This document shows positions 37,015-45,838 of a stretch of 64,000 bases of DNA, in pieces; position 1 is the stretch's first letter; the number at the start of each line of letters is the position of its first letter. The notes beneath the pieces are model-generated. The model was not told where the DNA came from. It did not search any database and was given only the letters and a program-made list of their open reading frames with translations. The stretch comes from CAWFGW01 sp963815495 (GTDB lineage Bacteria; Bacteroidota; Bacteroidia; Cytophagales; JAAEPT01), in contig CAWFGW010000012.1 in the NCBI GenBank assembly GCA_963815495.1, positions 1 to 64,000 of the forward strand. Reading direction: 5' to 3'. The translations under genes were made by a program, and so were the position numbers.

Positions 37015-37087
37015 TGGTGCTGAGTGGACTCGAACCACCGACACACGGATTTTCAGTCCGATGCTCTACCAGCTGAGCTACAGCACC
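37015..37087 (-). tRNA. tRNA-Phe (GAA anticodon)
   Basis: The reverse strand folds as a full cloverleaf. The acceptor GGTGCTG pairs with CAGCACC, the D-arm is GCTC/GAGC, the anticodon stem TCGGA/TCCGT holds loop CTGAAAA with anticodon GAA, and the T-arm has TTCGAGT. The discriminator is A and the 3' CCA is not encoded, since the next bases are CAA. Length is 73 nt. It has its own promoter and terminator. Confidence 0.97.
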
Positions 37088-37101
37088 GCGGTAAGGGACG
37101 G

Positions 37102-37131
37102 CAAAAATAGGAACTTTTAATATTTAAACAA
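37102..37131 (-). promoter_or_regulatory. promoter of tRNA-Phe
   Basis: On the reverse strand TTG (37131-37129), a 19-base spacer and TATTTTTG (37109-37102) match TTG-N19-TAnnTTTG exactly. The -7 box lies 14 bases before the mature tRNA 5' end, a fitting distance for a short leader. Confidence 0.75.
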
Positions 37132-37148
37132 ACGTAGAACGAGAAAAT

Positions 37149-38459
37149 ATGAAAATTTTATCTCAAGGTATTTTCGTAGTGCTGTTAGCCATAGCAATTT
37201 GGCAGTTGTCCAAAAGTGTTAAGCGTATCTGGCGAAACATCCAATTAGGCAAACCATTTGACCGCTCAGACAATAAGAATGAGCGAGTTAGGAAAATGCT
37301 ACTCGTAGCCTTTGGTCAAAAAAAGATGTTCAAGAAACCCATACCTGCCTTATTACACTTGTTTGTGTATGTAGGTTTTTTGATCGTAAATATTGAGTTA
37401 CTTGAAATTGTCTTGGACGGAATTTTTGGAACACACCGGTTATTTGCTCCTTACTTAGGTGGTTTCTATACCTTCATCATCAACTTCTTTGAATTTTTTG
37501 CCGTAGCGGTCATCATTTCTTGTGTCCTGTTTCTAGTTAGAAGAAACATTCTGAAAGTTGATCGCTTCCATAAACCAGAAATGACCTCTTGGCCAACGTT
37601 GGATGCTAACCTGATTTTAATTCTAGAAATCGTATTAATGTTCTTTTTGTTAAATATGAATGCTTCTGACACAGCAATTGCACTGAAATCGGGAGGTCAG
37701 CAAGGTTATTTCTTTAGTAACTTATTTGTCCCATTATATGAAAGTTTATCCGTTGACACTATCCATATAGCTGAACGCCTTTTTTGGTGGGGCCACATTA
37801 TTGGGGTGTTCTTCTTTGCTAATTATGTTTTGTATTCGAAACATCTTCACATTTTCTTAGCATTTCCTACGACCTATTTCTCCAATTTAGAACCTAAAGG
37901 GAAAATGGACAACATGGATTCGGTAACCAATGAAGTAAAATTTGCTTTAGGATTGGCTCAACCTGATCCTAATAATCCACCAGCAGAAATTTCGCGCTTT
38001 GGTGCTAAGGACGTAGTCGACCTTTCTCAGAAAAGTTTGTTAGACGCCTATTCGTGTACCGAGTGCGGACGTTGTACTGCCCAATGTCCTGCAAATATTA
38101 CGGGTAAAAAGCTTTCCCCACGAAAAATCATGATGGATACCCGCGACCGTGTAGAAGAGCTTGGGGCTTACAAACAAACCAATGGTTCCGAGGCTGTGGA
38201 CAACAAAACCCTTCTGGGCGACTTCATTACGGAAGAAGAAATATTTGCCTGTACTTCTTGTAACGCCTGTACTGAAGCCTGCCCAATCAACATTGACCCA
38301 CTTTCTATAATAGTAGAATTGAAACGATTTAAAGTGATGGAAGAAGCGCAAGGACCAGCCGAGTGGAACATGATGTACCAAAATATCGAGACGAGTTTTT
38401 CTCCTTGGAAATTTGCTCCAAACGATCGAGGTAATTGGACTGCGGATTTAAATAAATAA
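37149..38459 (+). CDS. membrane-bound 4Fe-4S protein, heterodisulfide-reductase-like
   Basis: The 436-residue protein has about five or six membrane helices in the first 250 residues (NarI/HdrE-like cytochrome-type segment) and a C-terminal ferredoxin domain. That domain has two 4Fe-4S motifs: CTECGRCTAQCPANI (about 302-316) and CTSCNACTEACPINI (about 371-385). It passes electrons between a quinone and a cytoplasmic partner. The CCG-domain gene 38 bases downstream is its usual companion. Related pairs are called GlpC/LldF- or HdrCD-like; the electron donor here is unknown, possibly electron-transfer flavoprotein linked to fatty-acid oxidation. Confidence 0.85.
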   Translation: MKILSQGIFVVLLAIAIWQLSKSVKRIWRNIQLGKPFDRSDNKNERVRKMLLVAFGQKKMFKKPIPALLHLFVYVGFLIVNIELLEIVLDGIFGTHRLFAPYLGGFYTFIINFFEFFAVAVIISCVLFLVRRNILKVDRFHKPEMTSWPTLDANLILILEIVLMFFLLNMNASDTAIALKSGGQQGYFFSNLFVPLYESLSVDTIHIAERLFWWGHIIGVFFFANYVLYSKHLHIFLAFPTTYFSNLEPKGKMDNMDSVTNEVKFALGLAQPDPNNPPAEISRFGAKDVVDLSQKSLLDAYSCTECGRCTAQCPANITGKKLSPRKIMMDTRDRVEELGAYKQTNGSEAVDNKTLLGDFITEEEIFACTSCNACTEACPINIDPLSIIVELKRFKVMEEAQGPAEWNMMYQNIETSFSPWKFAPNDRGNWTADLNK

Positions 38460-38497
38460 GTTGAACTAATCACGTAAGTGATCAAAATAGTAACACA

Positions 38498-39283
38498 ATG
38501 GATTACAAAGCACCTTTAGTAAGTGAACTAGCCGCAGCAGGCAAACAACCGGAAATTCTTTTTTGGGTTGGATGTGCTGGTTCTTTTGATGACCGATATA
38601 AAAAAGTAACAGTTGCGTTTGCAAAAATATTAAACGAACTCAACATCAATTTCGCAATTCTCGGACCTGAAGAGGCGTGCACAGGAGATCCTGCACGTAG
38701 AGCGGGTAACGAGTTTCTTTTTCAGATGCAAGCCATGGCCAACATTCAGGTACTGGATGATTATAACATCAAACGCATTGTAACTGCTTGCCCACACTGC
38801 TTTAACACCATCAAAAATGAATATCCTGAATTAGGGGGTAACTATGAAGTCGTACACCATTCCCAATATCTCCAAGAATTGATTAATGCTGGACAATTAA
38901 AAATGAAGGAAGGTGGAGAATTCAAGGGCAAAAAAATCACCTTTCATGACTCTTGTTATTTAGGCAGAGCCAACAACGTATATGAAGCACCCCGTGCAGT
39001 TTTAGAAGCACTAGATGCTGAACTAGTCGAAATGAAACGCTGTAAAACCACAGGCTTGTGTTGTGGTGCTGGTGGTGGACAAATGTTTAAGGAGCCTGAA
39101 AAAGGTAACAAAGACATTAACATCGAGCGGACAGAAGAAGCCTTAGAAACAGGCGCTGAAATCATCGCTTCGGGTTGTCCCTTTTGTATGACCATGATGA
39201 CTGACGGAGTAAAAAACAAAAACAAAGAAAATTCTGTTAAAGTGTATGACATTGCAGAACTAGTACACAAAGCAAAATCGTAA
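38498..39283 (+). CDS. CCG-domain (Fe-S)-binding protein, HdrB/LldE-like
   Basis: The 261-residue soluble protein has two cysteine-rich CCG-type domains. The first shows WVGCAGSFDDR (about 22) and VTACPHCFNTIKNEYPELGG (about 101-120). The second shows HDSCYLGRANNVYEAPR (about 149-165), TGLCCGAGGGQMFKEPEKG (about 186) and SGCPFCMTMMTDG (about 226). Such domains bind the non-cubane clusters of heterodisulfide-reductase-like complexes. It partners the membrane Fe-S protein upstream. The next gene starts directly after its stop. Confidence 0.88.
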   Translation: MDYKAPLVSELAAAGKQPEILFWVGCAGSFDDRYKKVTVAFAKILNELNINFAILGPEEACTGDPARRAGNEFLFQMQAMANIQVLDDYNIKRIVTACPHCFNTIKNEYPELGGNYEVVHHSQYLQELINAGQLKMKEGGEFKGKKITFHDSCYLGRANNVYEAPRAVLEALDAELVEMKRCKTTGLCCGAGGGQMFKEPEKGNKDINIERTEEALETGAEIIASGCPFCMTMMTDGVKNKNKENSVKVYDIAELVHKAKS

Positions 39284-39760
39284 ATGGAAACAATTAATAA
39301 CTTTGCCCCTACTGCCAAAGTGTGGGTATATCAAGCTTCTCGAGATATTACATCAGAAGAGCTTTCCCAAATAAACACCCAACTATCAGCGTTTATTTCT
39401 AGCTGGAACTCTCATGGCGCACCTGTAGATGGTAGTTTTGAAATAAAACACAAGCGATTTATCATTCTTATCGCCAGCGAAGCATCTGGTGTAAGTGGCT
39501 GTTCTATTGATAGCAGTGTAAAAGTAATTCGAGAAATTGAAGTGAATTTCAGTTTAGGGTTATTGGACAGAAGAACCGTGAGCTACTTATCAGGTGATGA
39601 GGTTAAAGCAATTTCAATTACCGATATCAAAAAAACGATTGAAGCTGGCGACATCCAAGCTGACACGTTAATTTTCAACAATGCCGTAACAACTTTAGCA
39701 GAATTAGAAAACTCATGGCTACAAAAGGCTGAAAACTCATGGTTGTCACGCTATTTCTGA
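39284..39760 (+). CDS. conserved protein of unknown function
   Basis: The 158-residue protein lacks signal peptide, membrane segments and Walker motifs, although I recall relatives in this phylum being labelled ABC transporter ATPase. Stretches that look conserved are KVWVYQASRDITSEE (about 13), WNSHGAPVDGSFEIKHKRFI (about 43-62) and VSGCSIDSSVKVIREIE (about 75). It follows the two Fe-S protein genes with no gap, a linkage I recall in other Flavobacteriales, so it may serve the same redox module. The C-terminus repeats ENSWLQKA and ENSWLSRY. Confidence 0.72.
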   Translation: METINNFAPTAKVWVYQASRDITSEELSQINTQLSAFISSWNSHGAPVDGSFEIKHKRFIILIASEASGVSGCSIDSSVKVIREIEVNFSLGLLDRRTVSYLSGDEVKAISITDIKKTIEAGDIQADTLIFNNAVTTLAELENSWLQKAENSWLSRYF

Positions 39761-39801
39761 AAAAAAAGTCGTTTATTAGTGGAGTTAAACTAATCCTAAA
39801 C

Positions 39802-41868
39802 ATGCGCTTTATTCAGTTTTCCCTTCTGGCTCTTGTCATTTTATTTACTTTCTCTTGTGTCAACAAAGCCACTAAGTTCTACAACCGGGGCTTACAAAAG
39901 TTCGACATGGAAGAGTTTGAGTTTGCGGCAGAAAACATGAAGCAAGCGCTTACCTATGGAGCTCCCCCTTCTTCAACAAATTATTACATTGCCGAATCTT
40001 ATCGCCAATCAAACCGATTGCACGAAGCTGAGCAATATTATGCTAAAGCGTTAGAGGCTGGAAACCGAGACGAACATGTTCATTTTTATTATGCCTTCGC
40101 GCAAAAATCCAACGGGAATTATTTGGGTGCCTATAAGACCTTAAAAGCCTACTTAAAATATGGCTCCAATCCAGAATATATTGAGCGCGCTAAACACGAA
40201 ATCAAAAACCTGAAAGAGTTAGAAGTATTAGCCTACAAAAAACGCTTTTACGAAGTTAAGAACTTCAAAGACCTCAACACCATAGGTGGTGAGTTCTCTC
40301 CAATGATGAGAGGCGATGAAATGTACTTCACCTCTTCACGTGGCGAAGGACCAATGTTTCCTGGTCAAGGAACTCGGTTTACCGACATCTATAAATGGCG
40401 ATTTGATGGCTTTAACAAGTTTTCTGGTGCTGCCGTACCAGTTTCTGAAGCCATTAATGTGCCACATACTCACGAAGCTACAGCTACTTTTTCCCCTGAT
40501 GGAAAAACAATGATTTTTTCAAGAAGTAACAGTGGAAAGAAAAATGACATCACCCAAGAAGTCGACTTATTTGAAAGTAAGTTTGAAGCTGGCTATTGGA
40601 CAGAACCCGTACGTTTAAAAATCAGCAATTCCAACACATGGGACTCCAACCCATGCTTTAGTGTAGATGGGACAAAACTGTATTTCTCATCCAACAGAAG
40701 CGGTGGTTTTGGTGGTGATGATATTTGGTTCGCTACAAAAAATGAGGATGGGGAATGGGACTTTACAGAAAACATGGGTAAACCAGTTAACACGGATGGA
40801 AATGATGTATTCCCTTATGAACGACCAGATGGACGTTTCTTCTTTGCTTCTGATGGTCACCCAGGATATGGCGAATTAGATTTATTTGAAGTACTTATTA
40901 CGCAAGATGGTTCGAAAACTGTCAGAAATTTAGGTAAGCCAATCAACACGAACAAAGATGATTTCGGAATTACGTTCAGTAAAGAAGACATTGGCTATTT
41001 TTCTTCTAACCGCCCTGGAGGAGTTGGAGATGATGACATCTACTATTTTGAATTTGAAAACATCGCCAACAATCCGTGTTGCATCAACTTTGATTCGTGT
41101 TGTATTATCAAATTAATTTTAACGGGTGAAGTTTTTGGAAAAAAAGTGGATGAGAAAGGCCAAGTAACCAGTGAAGAAATCATATTGCCCAACTCACAGG
41201 TGATTTTAGCGGACTCGACAGGAAAAACATTGGCTACAACTGTAGCCGACTCCAACGGAAAGTTTGTCTTTCAATTGTTAGCAGAGACAAAGTACATTTT
41301 AAAAGCCTCACAAAAGGGTTACGTTACCAAAGAACAAGAATACTCTACCAAAGGCATGTCCTTAACACCTGAGCAGTTAAAGTTCCAAGACAGTGATGTG
41401 TTTGTGCAAGCGAAAATTGTCTTAGAGCCTATTACTAAAGGATTAGTTATTGAATTCCCAGCTATTTATTATGATTATAACAAATGGTCTATCCGACCTG
41501 ATGCAGCAAAAGTGTTGGACTTAATGGTAAAAGCTATGATCGATAACCCTACCATTTTGGTTGAAATTGGTTCACATACCGACTCTCAAGGTAGTGCTGA
41601 CTACAACCAGAAATTGTCTCAGAACAGAGCTGAATCAGCGGTGAAATATATTTTAAGTAAAGGGATTCCTGCCAACAGATTACAAGCCAAAGGTTATGGC
41701 GAAGAAAAACCAAGGTTTTTGGAGGAAGCGAAAAGTGGTTTCCCAGCTGGAACAAGATTATCTGTGGAGTACATTGCTTCGCTTAAAGACAAAGAAAAAA
41801 TTGCAGCTGCCCACCAGTTAAATCGTAGAACTGATTTTACAATTGTAGGGGTTTTGGAGGAAGAGTAA
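39802..41868 (+). CDS. PorE-like lipoprotein: TPR, WD40-like propeller, CarboxypepD_reg and OmpA domains
   Basis: ATG 39802 is chosen because it gives a lipoprotein signal (ALVILFTFSC). The 688-residue protein then has TPR-type helices (about 25-115), a PD40/WD40-like propeller (about 135-385, with FSPDGKTMIFSRSN and TKLYFSSNRSGGFGGDDIW), a carboxypeptidase-regulatory-like beta domain (about 415-510) and a C-terminal OmpA peptidoglycan-binding domain (about 540-645, VEIGSHTDSQGSADYNQKLS, then NRAESAVKYI). This domain order equals PorE of the type IX secretion system, which tethers the machine to peptidoglycan. The phylum has several paralogues, so PorE itself is likely but not proven. Confidence 0.85.
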   Translation: MRFIQFSLLALVILFTFSCVNKATKFYNRGLQKFDMEEFEFAAENMKQALTYGAPPSSTNYYIAESYRQSNRLHEAEQYYAKALEAGNRDEHVHFYYAFAQKSNGNYLGAYKTLKAYLKYGSNPEYIERAKHEIKNLKELEVLAYKKRFYEVKNFKDLNTIGGEFSPMMRGDEMYFTSSRGEGPMFPGQGTRFTDIYKWRFDGFNKFSGAAVPVSEAINVPHTHEATATFSPDGKTMIFSRSNSGKKNDITQEVDLFESKFEAGYWTEPVRLKISNSNTWDSNPCFSVDGTKLYFSSNRSGGFGGDDIWFATKNEDGEWDFTENMGKPVNTDGNDVFPYERPDGRFFFASDGHPGYGELDLFEVLITQDGSKTVRNLGKPINTNKDDFGITFSKEDIGYFSSNRPGGVGDDDIYYFEFENIANNPCCINFDSCCIIKLILTGEVFGKKVDEKGQVTSEEIILPNSQVILADSTGKTLATTVADSNGKFVFQLLAETKYILKASQKGYVTKEQEYSTKGMSLTPEQLKFQDSDVFVQAKIVLEPITKGLVIEFPAIYYDYNKWSIRPDAAKVLDLMVKAMIDNPTILVEIGSHTDSQGSADYNQKLSQNRAESAVKYILSKGIPANRLQAKGYGEEKPRFLEEAKSGFPAGTRLSVEYIASLKDKEKIAAAHQLNRRTDFTIVGVLEEE

Positions 41869-42002
41869 TTCATTACACTCTCTTTTCTTTACCAACATTA
41901 CCTATTTTACTTTTTCCTTATCTTGAGGATATAGTAAATAAAAAAATACTGAGTGAGGCGTTAATGTGATAGTAGCCCTAGGAGTATAAGCCTAGCCTAT
42001 AC

Positions 42003-43484
42003 TTATTTATTTGCTTTTTGGTCTAAAACATATTCTGCATCTAATATTAACATCTCTTCTAGAGAAACGCCTCTTATAACCGCCTTCTGCTCTACTTGCT
42101 TCAACCAACTTTCCGATTTCTTTATTTCACGAACTATATCTTCTACCTCAAGCTTTTTAAGCTCTTTCTCATACTCTTCATTTGCTAAATAAATAGCATC
42201 TAACTCCACCATTTCTTCAAATGTAATTCCTTTCGCTAACGCTTTCTCACGAATACTCTTTTTCCAAATCTCATCTTTTCCAATCTCTTTTATAAAATGT
42301 TGAACTAATTCAAGTTTTCTTTCTTTTGCTTTAGCCTTTTTCAAATCAAAAATTTCATCATCAATAGCTAAAAATGGACGAGTATCATCAATAAACCCGA
42401 AAGGGAATTTACTAAAATTGGCTTCTGTAGTCATTAAGATAAAGTACTTATTCTCATCTATTTCTTTCGCCATATTCAATTCATCAGCAGGCATTGAATT
42501 TTGGTATTGATCATAGGCAGTATTATTATAAAAAAGAAATTTTGAATTATTACGCATGAATTCGGAAGGGAAATTAAACGTGTAAAAATTCCAATAAAAG
42601 CTATCCGAAATAACTAATCCGGGAATTTTTTGTTCTTCCTTCAATTCAGTAGGTTCAAGGTTTGGGTATGCCAGTTTGTATCTGTCCAGTTCGAAAAATA
42701 AGTTAAGGTCATTTTCTAAATCAGTATCAGAACCCACTACACTGTCTTTTAAAACCACATTATTCCAGTTTAAATGGGGAAGCGCTTCTCCACTTAATAA
42801 TGGGAGCTTTTTAATAATTTCATTTGCTGCCACCTCCGCACCATACGTACTCCAATGTATACCTGTTTGAGGAAAAATTGGATATTCTGATTTCTTTTGG
42901 CTCAAGAAAAAAGCGTTAAAATCGATATGATTGATTTCTAATTCGTTGAATTGCTTTAGAAACAAATCATAATTTGAGGTAGCTAATGTGTATTTACTGT
43001 ATTTTTCAGGTAAATAATCGGGTAATAATCGGGCTTTATTAGGGGCTATAACAACTAAAAGATGCTTATTTCGTTTTGAAAGTGCATTCTGAAGTGCTTT
43101 AATTTGATAAGCAATATCTTTAACTTTTTGATCCCCTAAGCAATCTAGCCCAGCATATGCCTCAAAATACCCCCAAGTGTATAGTTGTCCCTCTTTTCCT
43201 AACTCCACATAAGAAGTTGACTGGTGAAAGACTGAATACATTACTTGATTCCTCGCTCTTACGAACCATGGTCTAAAACCTATTTCAAATTCAGTGAAAT
43301 CATTTAATTTGTTTTGATACGACCCTGAAAACCAGCTATTAAAAGTTAAACTATCGGTGTCAGGCAATTCAATAGCGCCTGAAAGTGGTTTTACTTTAAC
43401 TAAAGGTAAAACACGCTGTATCAATGGAGCGATTAACAGCAACATTGTAATGGTAAAGGATGCTATTTTAATGTTGTTCTTCAT
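42003..43484 (-). CDS. AlgJ/AlgX-like SGNH hydrolase-fold protein (polysaccharide O-acetylation)
   Basis: The 493-residue protein has one N-terminal hydrophobic segment (about 7-28), then the AlgX/AlgJ-like stretch FTEFEIGFRPWFVRARNQVM (about 62), LYTWGYFEAYAG, LLVVIAPNKARLLPDYLPE (about 143) and QTGIHWSTYGAEVAANEI (about 206, the His/catalytic region). It should transfer acetyl groups supplied by the MBOAT partner to a surface polysaccharide. The last 100 residues hold two related helical repeats (GITFEEMVELDAIYLANEE and GVSLEEMLILDAEYVLDQK). Its start overlaps the MBOAT stop by one base (TAATG). Confidence 0.82.
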   Translation of the reverse strand: MKNNIKIASFTITMLLLIAPLIQRVLPLVKVKPLSGAIELPDTDSLTFNSWFSGSYQNKLNDFTEFEIGFRPWFVRARNQVMYSVFHQSTSYVELGKEGQLYTWGYFEAYAGLDCLGDQKVKDIAYQIKALQNALSKRNKHLLVVIAPNKARLLPDYLPEKYSKYTLATSNYDLFLKQFNELEINHIDFNAFFLSQKKSEYPIFPQTGIHWSTYGAEVAANEIIKKLPLLSGEALPHLNWNNVVLKDSVVGSDTDLENDLNLFFELDRYKLAYPNLEPTELKEEQKIPGLVISDSFYWNFYTFNFPSEFMRNNSKFLFYNNTAYDQYQNSMPADELNMAKEIDENKYFILMTTEANFSKFPFGFIDDTRPFLAIDDEIFDLKKAKAKERKLELVQHFIKEIGKDEIWKKSIREKALAKGITFEEMVELDAIYLANEEYEKELKKLEVEDIVREIKKSESWLKQVEQKAVIRGVSLEEMLILDAEYVLDQKANK

Positions 43485-44899
43485 TAAAATTGGAAATATA
43501 TAAAAGGATTAAAATTAGAAGAGGTGATACTACTAATAGATCCATAAAGTATAACAACCGAAAGTACCATTATCACTACAACTTTTAAGGATGAATTTAA
43601 GGTAGTTGAAAATCGATTCCATTGTATATACAAATAATGGTTAAGTGGTAAAAATGATAATAGCACACCTATGGTAAGTATAAAAATATCATAATTAGCC
43701 AGTTCAACCGGTTGAAAGTCAAAAGTGAATAAATCTTTTAAATATTCTCGTGTTGTGACCCAATCATCAATTCTAAAAAACACCCAACCAATAACTGTTA
43801 ACAAAAAGGTAATAACAAGGCTTAAAGGCTTAAAAATTTTATATTTCTTATAGAGATTCAACAAAAACAGTTTCTCTAGAATTAATAATAATCCGTGATA
43901 AGCTCCCCAAATCAAAAAATTCCATGCTGCGCCATGCCATATACCTGAAATTAAAAACACAATAATCAAGTTCACATAAAGCCTATTTTTGGATACTTTA
44001 TTACCACCTAGTGGGATGTACAAATAATCCCTCATCCAACTTCCTAATGTAATATGCCAACGGTGCCAAAATTCTGTAATACTTTTTGAAATATAAGGCG
44101 CATTAAAGTTTTCAGGAAAGTTAAAGCCCATCATTCTACCTAAACCAATAGCCATATCAGAATAACCAGAGAAATCGAAGTAAATCTGAAAAGTATAAGC
44201 CAAAATTCCTACCCAGGCTTGGCTACTATTTAAATGTAACCCGTCCTGTTCTATATATTGATCTGCTATATATCCTAAGGCATTTGCTAAAAGAACTTTT
44301 TTAGCTAAACCAACTGTAAAACGGAAAAAACCTAATATTTTATTATCAATATTGCGTTCATTATTTTCCCGATCAACAATTTCATCAGCAATATCTTTAA
44401 ACCTAACAATTGGGCCGGCAATGAGCTGAGGAAACAAAATCACAAACAACAAATAATCTGAGTATTTACGTAACGGGGCTTTAACTTCCCGATATACATC
44501 TACTACATAACTAATTTTTTGAAAGGTAAAAAAAGAGATTCCAATGGGTAATAGTACTTGCTCAAATGACAAAGAACTAAAATTAGCCGAAATCAAATTT
44601 GCAACAAAAAAATTAAAATACTTGAAGTAAAACAGCAAGCCTGCATTAGCCAAAATGGAAATTGACAACAAAAACCGATTAGTTTTTAAAGTGTTTTTTT
44701 CAGCAATATGCAGCGCTACATAATAATCAAGTAGGGTGGATAATAACAATACAAAAATAAATGATGGGGCTCCCCAGGAATAAAAAAATAAACTAGCTGC
44801 TAAAGCTGTATAATTTCTCCATTTTATAGGAGTAACATAATAACATAATAAAAAAATGGGCAGAAAATATAAAATAAAAATACTACTACTGAATACCAT
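43484..44899 (-). CDS. MBOAT-family O-acyltransferase (AlgI-like)
   Basis: The 471-residue inner-membrane protein has about eleven helices. It shows the AlgI/DltB family motifs LLPIGISFFTFQKISYVVDV (about 115-134), LFPQLIAGPIVRF (about 155), DFSGYSDMAIGLGRMMGFNF (about 243), ITEFWHRWHITLGSWMRDYL (about 272) and the catalytic His in GIWHGAAWNFLIWGAYHG (about 318-335). It passes acyl groups across the membrane for O-acetylation of a polysaccharide and works with the AlgJ-like gene directly downstream. What is acetylated is unknown, since no polymerase gene is adjacent. Confidence 0.9.
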   Translation of the reverse strand: MVFSSSIFILYFLPIFLLCYYVTPIKWRNYTALAASLFFYSWGAPSFIFVLLLSTLLDYYVALHIAEKNTLKTNRFLLSISILANAGLLFYFKYFNFFVANLISANFSSLSFEQVLLPIGISFFTFQKISYVVDVYREVKAPLRKYSDYLLFVILFPQLIAGPIVRFKDIADEIVDRENNERNIDNKILGFFRFTVGLAKKVLLANALGYIADQYIEQDGLHLNSSQAWVGILAYTFQIYFDFSGYSDMAIGLGRMMGFNFPENFNAPYISKSITEFWHRWHITLGSWMRDYLYIPLGGNKVSKNRLYVNLIIVFLISGIWHGAAWNFLIWGAYHGLLLILEKLFLLNLYKKYKIFKPLSLVITFLLTVIGWVFFRIDDWVTTREYLKDLFTFDFQPVELANYDIFILTIGVLLSFLPLNHYLYIQWNRFSTTLNSSLKVVVIMVLSVVILYGSISSITSSNFNPFIYFQF

Positions 44900-45176
44900 T
44901 TATACGTTTGAGCTAGAGTATAAAGCTATGCAAAATACTTAAAATCTAATAACCTGATTTATAAATTCTATTCCAGACCTACAGGACTTTATTAACATTT
45001 ATTGATAAAATAATTACTAAATCACAAACTCACAGAGTGTCAAATTTTTATAGCGGTTCACAATACTTTTTCTCTAATTGTTATTTAAAGAGATTATTTT
45101 TTGTCATATTTTGGACTGTAGCAAAAGAGGGAAATATTCACACCTACATATGGGATCGAAATTATCTTTCAATAGT
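44900..45176. other. gap between thiE-like and MBOAT genes
   Basis: These 277 AT-rich bases separate the thi operon from the acetylation operon on the same strand. Two overlapping short plus-strand frames here look random. No remnant of thiE2, thiG, thiH or thiF, the genes that commonly follow, could be recognised. Confidence 0.5.
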
Positions 45177-45761
45177 TTATCCCTTAACAACCTCCCTTAT
45201 TCTCAAAAAATTATCCTGAATCTTTGTCACACGAATCTCCTCCCAAATAGTACCAAATAAAACTACTCCTGCAAAACCTAATTGCTTTGCTTTTAAAGCT
45301 GTCTCATGTGAAATCCCCCCTAAAGCGTATAGCGGAAAGGGTGTTTCTTCATTGAGTTGTTGTAATTCCTTTTCATCAAAGTCTGCTTGATACCCAGCTT
45401 TTGAAATGGATGGAAAGATGGGGCTTAGAAAACCGAAACTGTACGGGTGTTGGTTGTTTTTAATCTCTTCGATAGAATGAAACGACTTACTCTGTGTTCC
45501 ATCAAAAGTAGGGTCAAACTCAGAATTTGTTGTATGATGAATGCCACAAGGAGCATAGGTTTCTTTTAAATTATGATGAGAATGGACACTTGTTTTGTTT
45601 CTGAATTCCTTCCGTACACGATTCAAACAATTTTTAACCTGATCAAACGTGGCTTCGGGTCTCCGCACATGATAGCGGTCGACACCTTGCTCCAACAACC
45701 AATCCATGGTGTCATATTCGCCCATAACTGGAGTTGGTGGGGAGAGAACTATTATTTTCAT
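45177..45761 (-). CDS. ThiE/TenI-family thiamine phosphate synthase-like protein
   Basis: The start is at ATG 45761 (194 residues), giving MKIIVLSPPTPVMGEYDTMD. Family marks are RYHVRRPEATFDQV (the QHRxK-like strand), VHSHHNLKE (about 63), GIHHTT (about 77), FGFLSPIFPSISKAGYQ (about 115-131) and FPLYALGGIS (about 152). The F-LSP-IF-SISK-GY motif is that of the first of the two ThiE-like genes I recall from the Bacteroidota thi operon, so this may be the TenI-like copy rather than the main synthase. It joins pyrimidine and thiazole phosphates if active. No thiG, thiH or thiF follows here. Confidence 0.78.
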   Translation of the reverse strand: MKIIVLSPPTPVMGEYDTMDWLLEQGVDRYHVRRPEATFDQVKNCLNRVRKEFRNKTSVHSHHNLKETYAPCGIHHTTNSEFDPTFDGTQSKSFHSIEEIKNNQHPYSFGFLSPIFPSISKAGYQADFDEKELQQLNEETPFPLYALGGISHETALKAKQLGFAGVVLFGTIWEEIRVTKIQDNFLRIREVVKG

Positions 45762-45838
45762 AGAAACAAGATGCAAGATACAAGAGTCAAGAAGCAAGAC
45801 AAGGTAATCTTGGATCTTGACTCTAATTTCTTGGTTCT
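45762..45838. repeat. intergenic repeat, copy 2, with stem-loop
   Basis: The spacer between thiC and the thiE-like gene reads AACAAGATGCAAGATACAAG, then later CTTGACTCTAATTTCTTGG. AGAGTCAAG and CTTGACTCT can pair as a stem. It resembles the copies at 2085-2215 and 47711-47813. It does not look like an intrinsic terminator because no T-run follows. Confidence 0.5.

Noticed and set aside
45037..45260. Two overlapping short plus-strand frames between the MBOAT and thi genes
   Set aside because: They are random-looking, share the same DNA in two frames and run antisense into the thiE-like gene.
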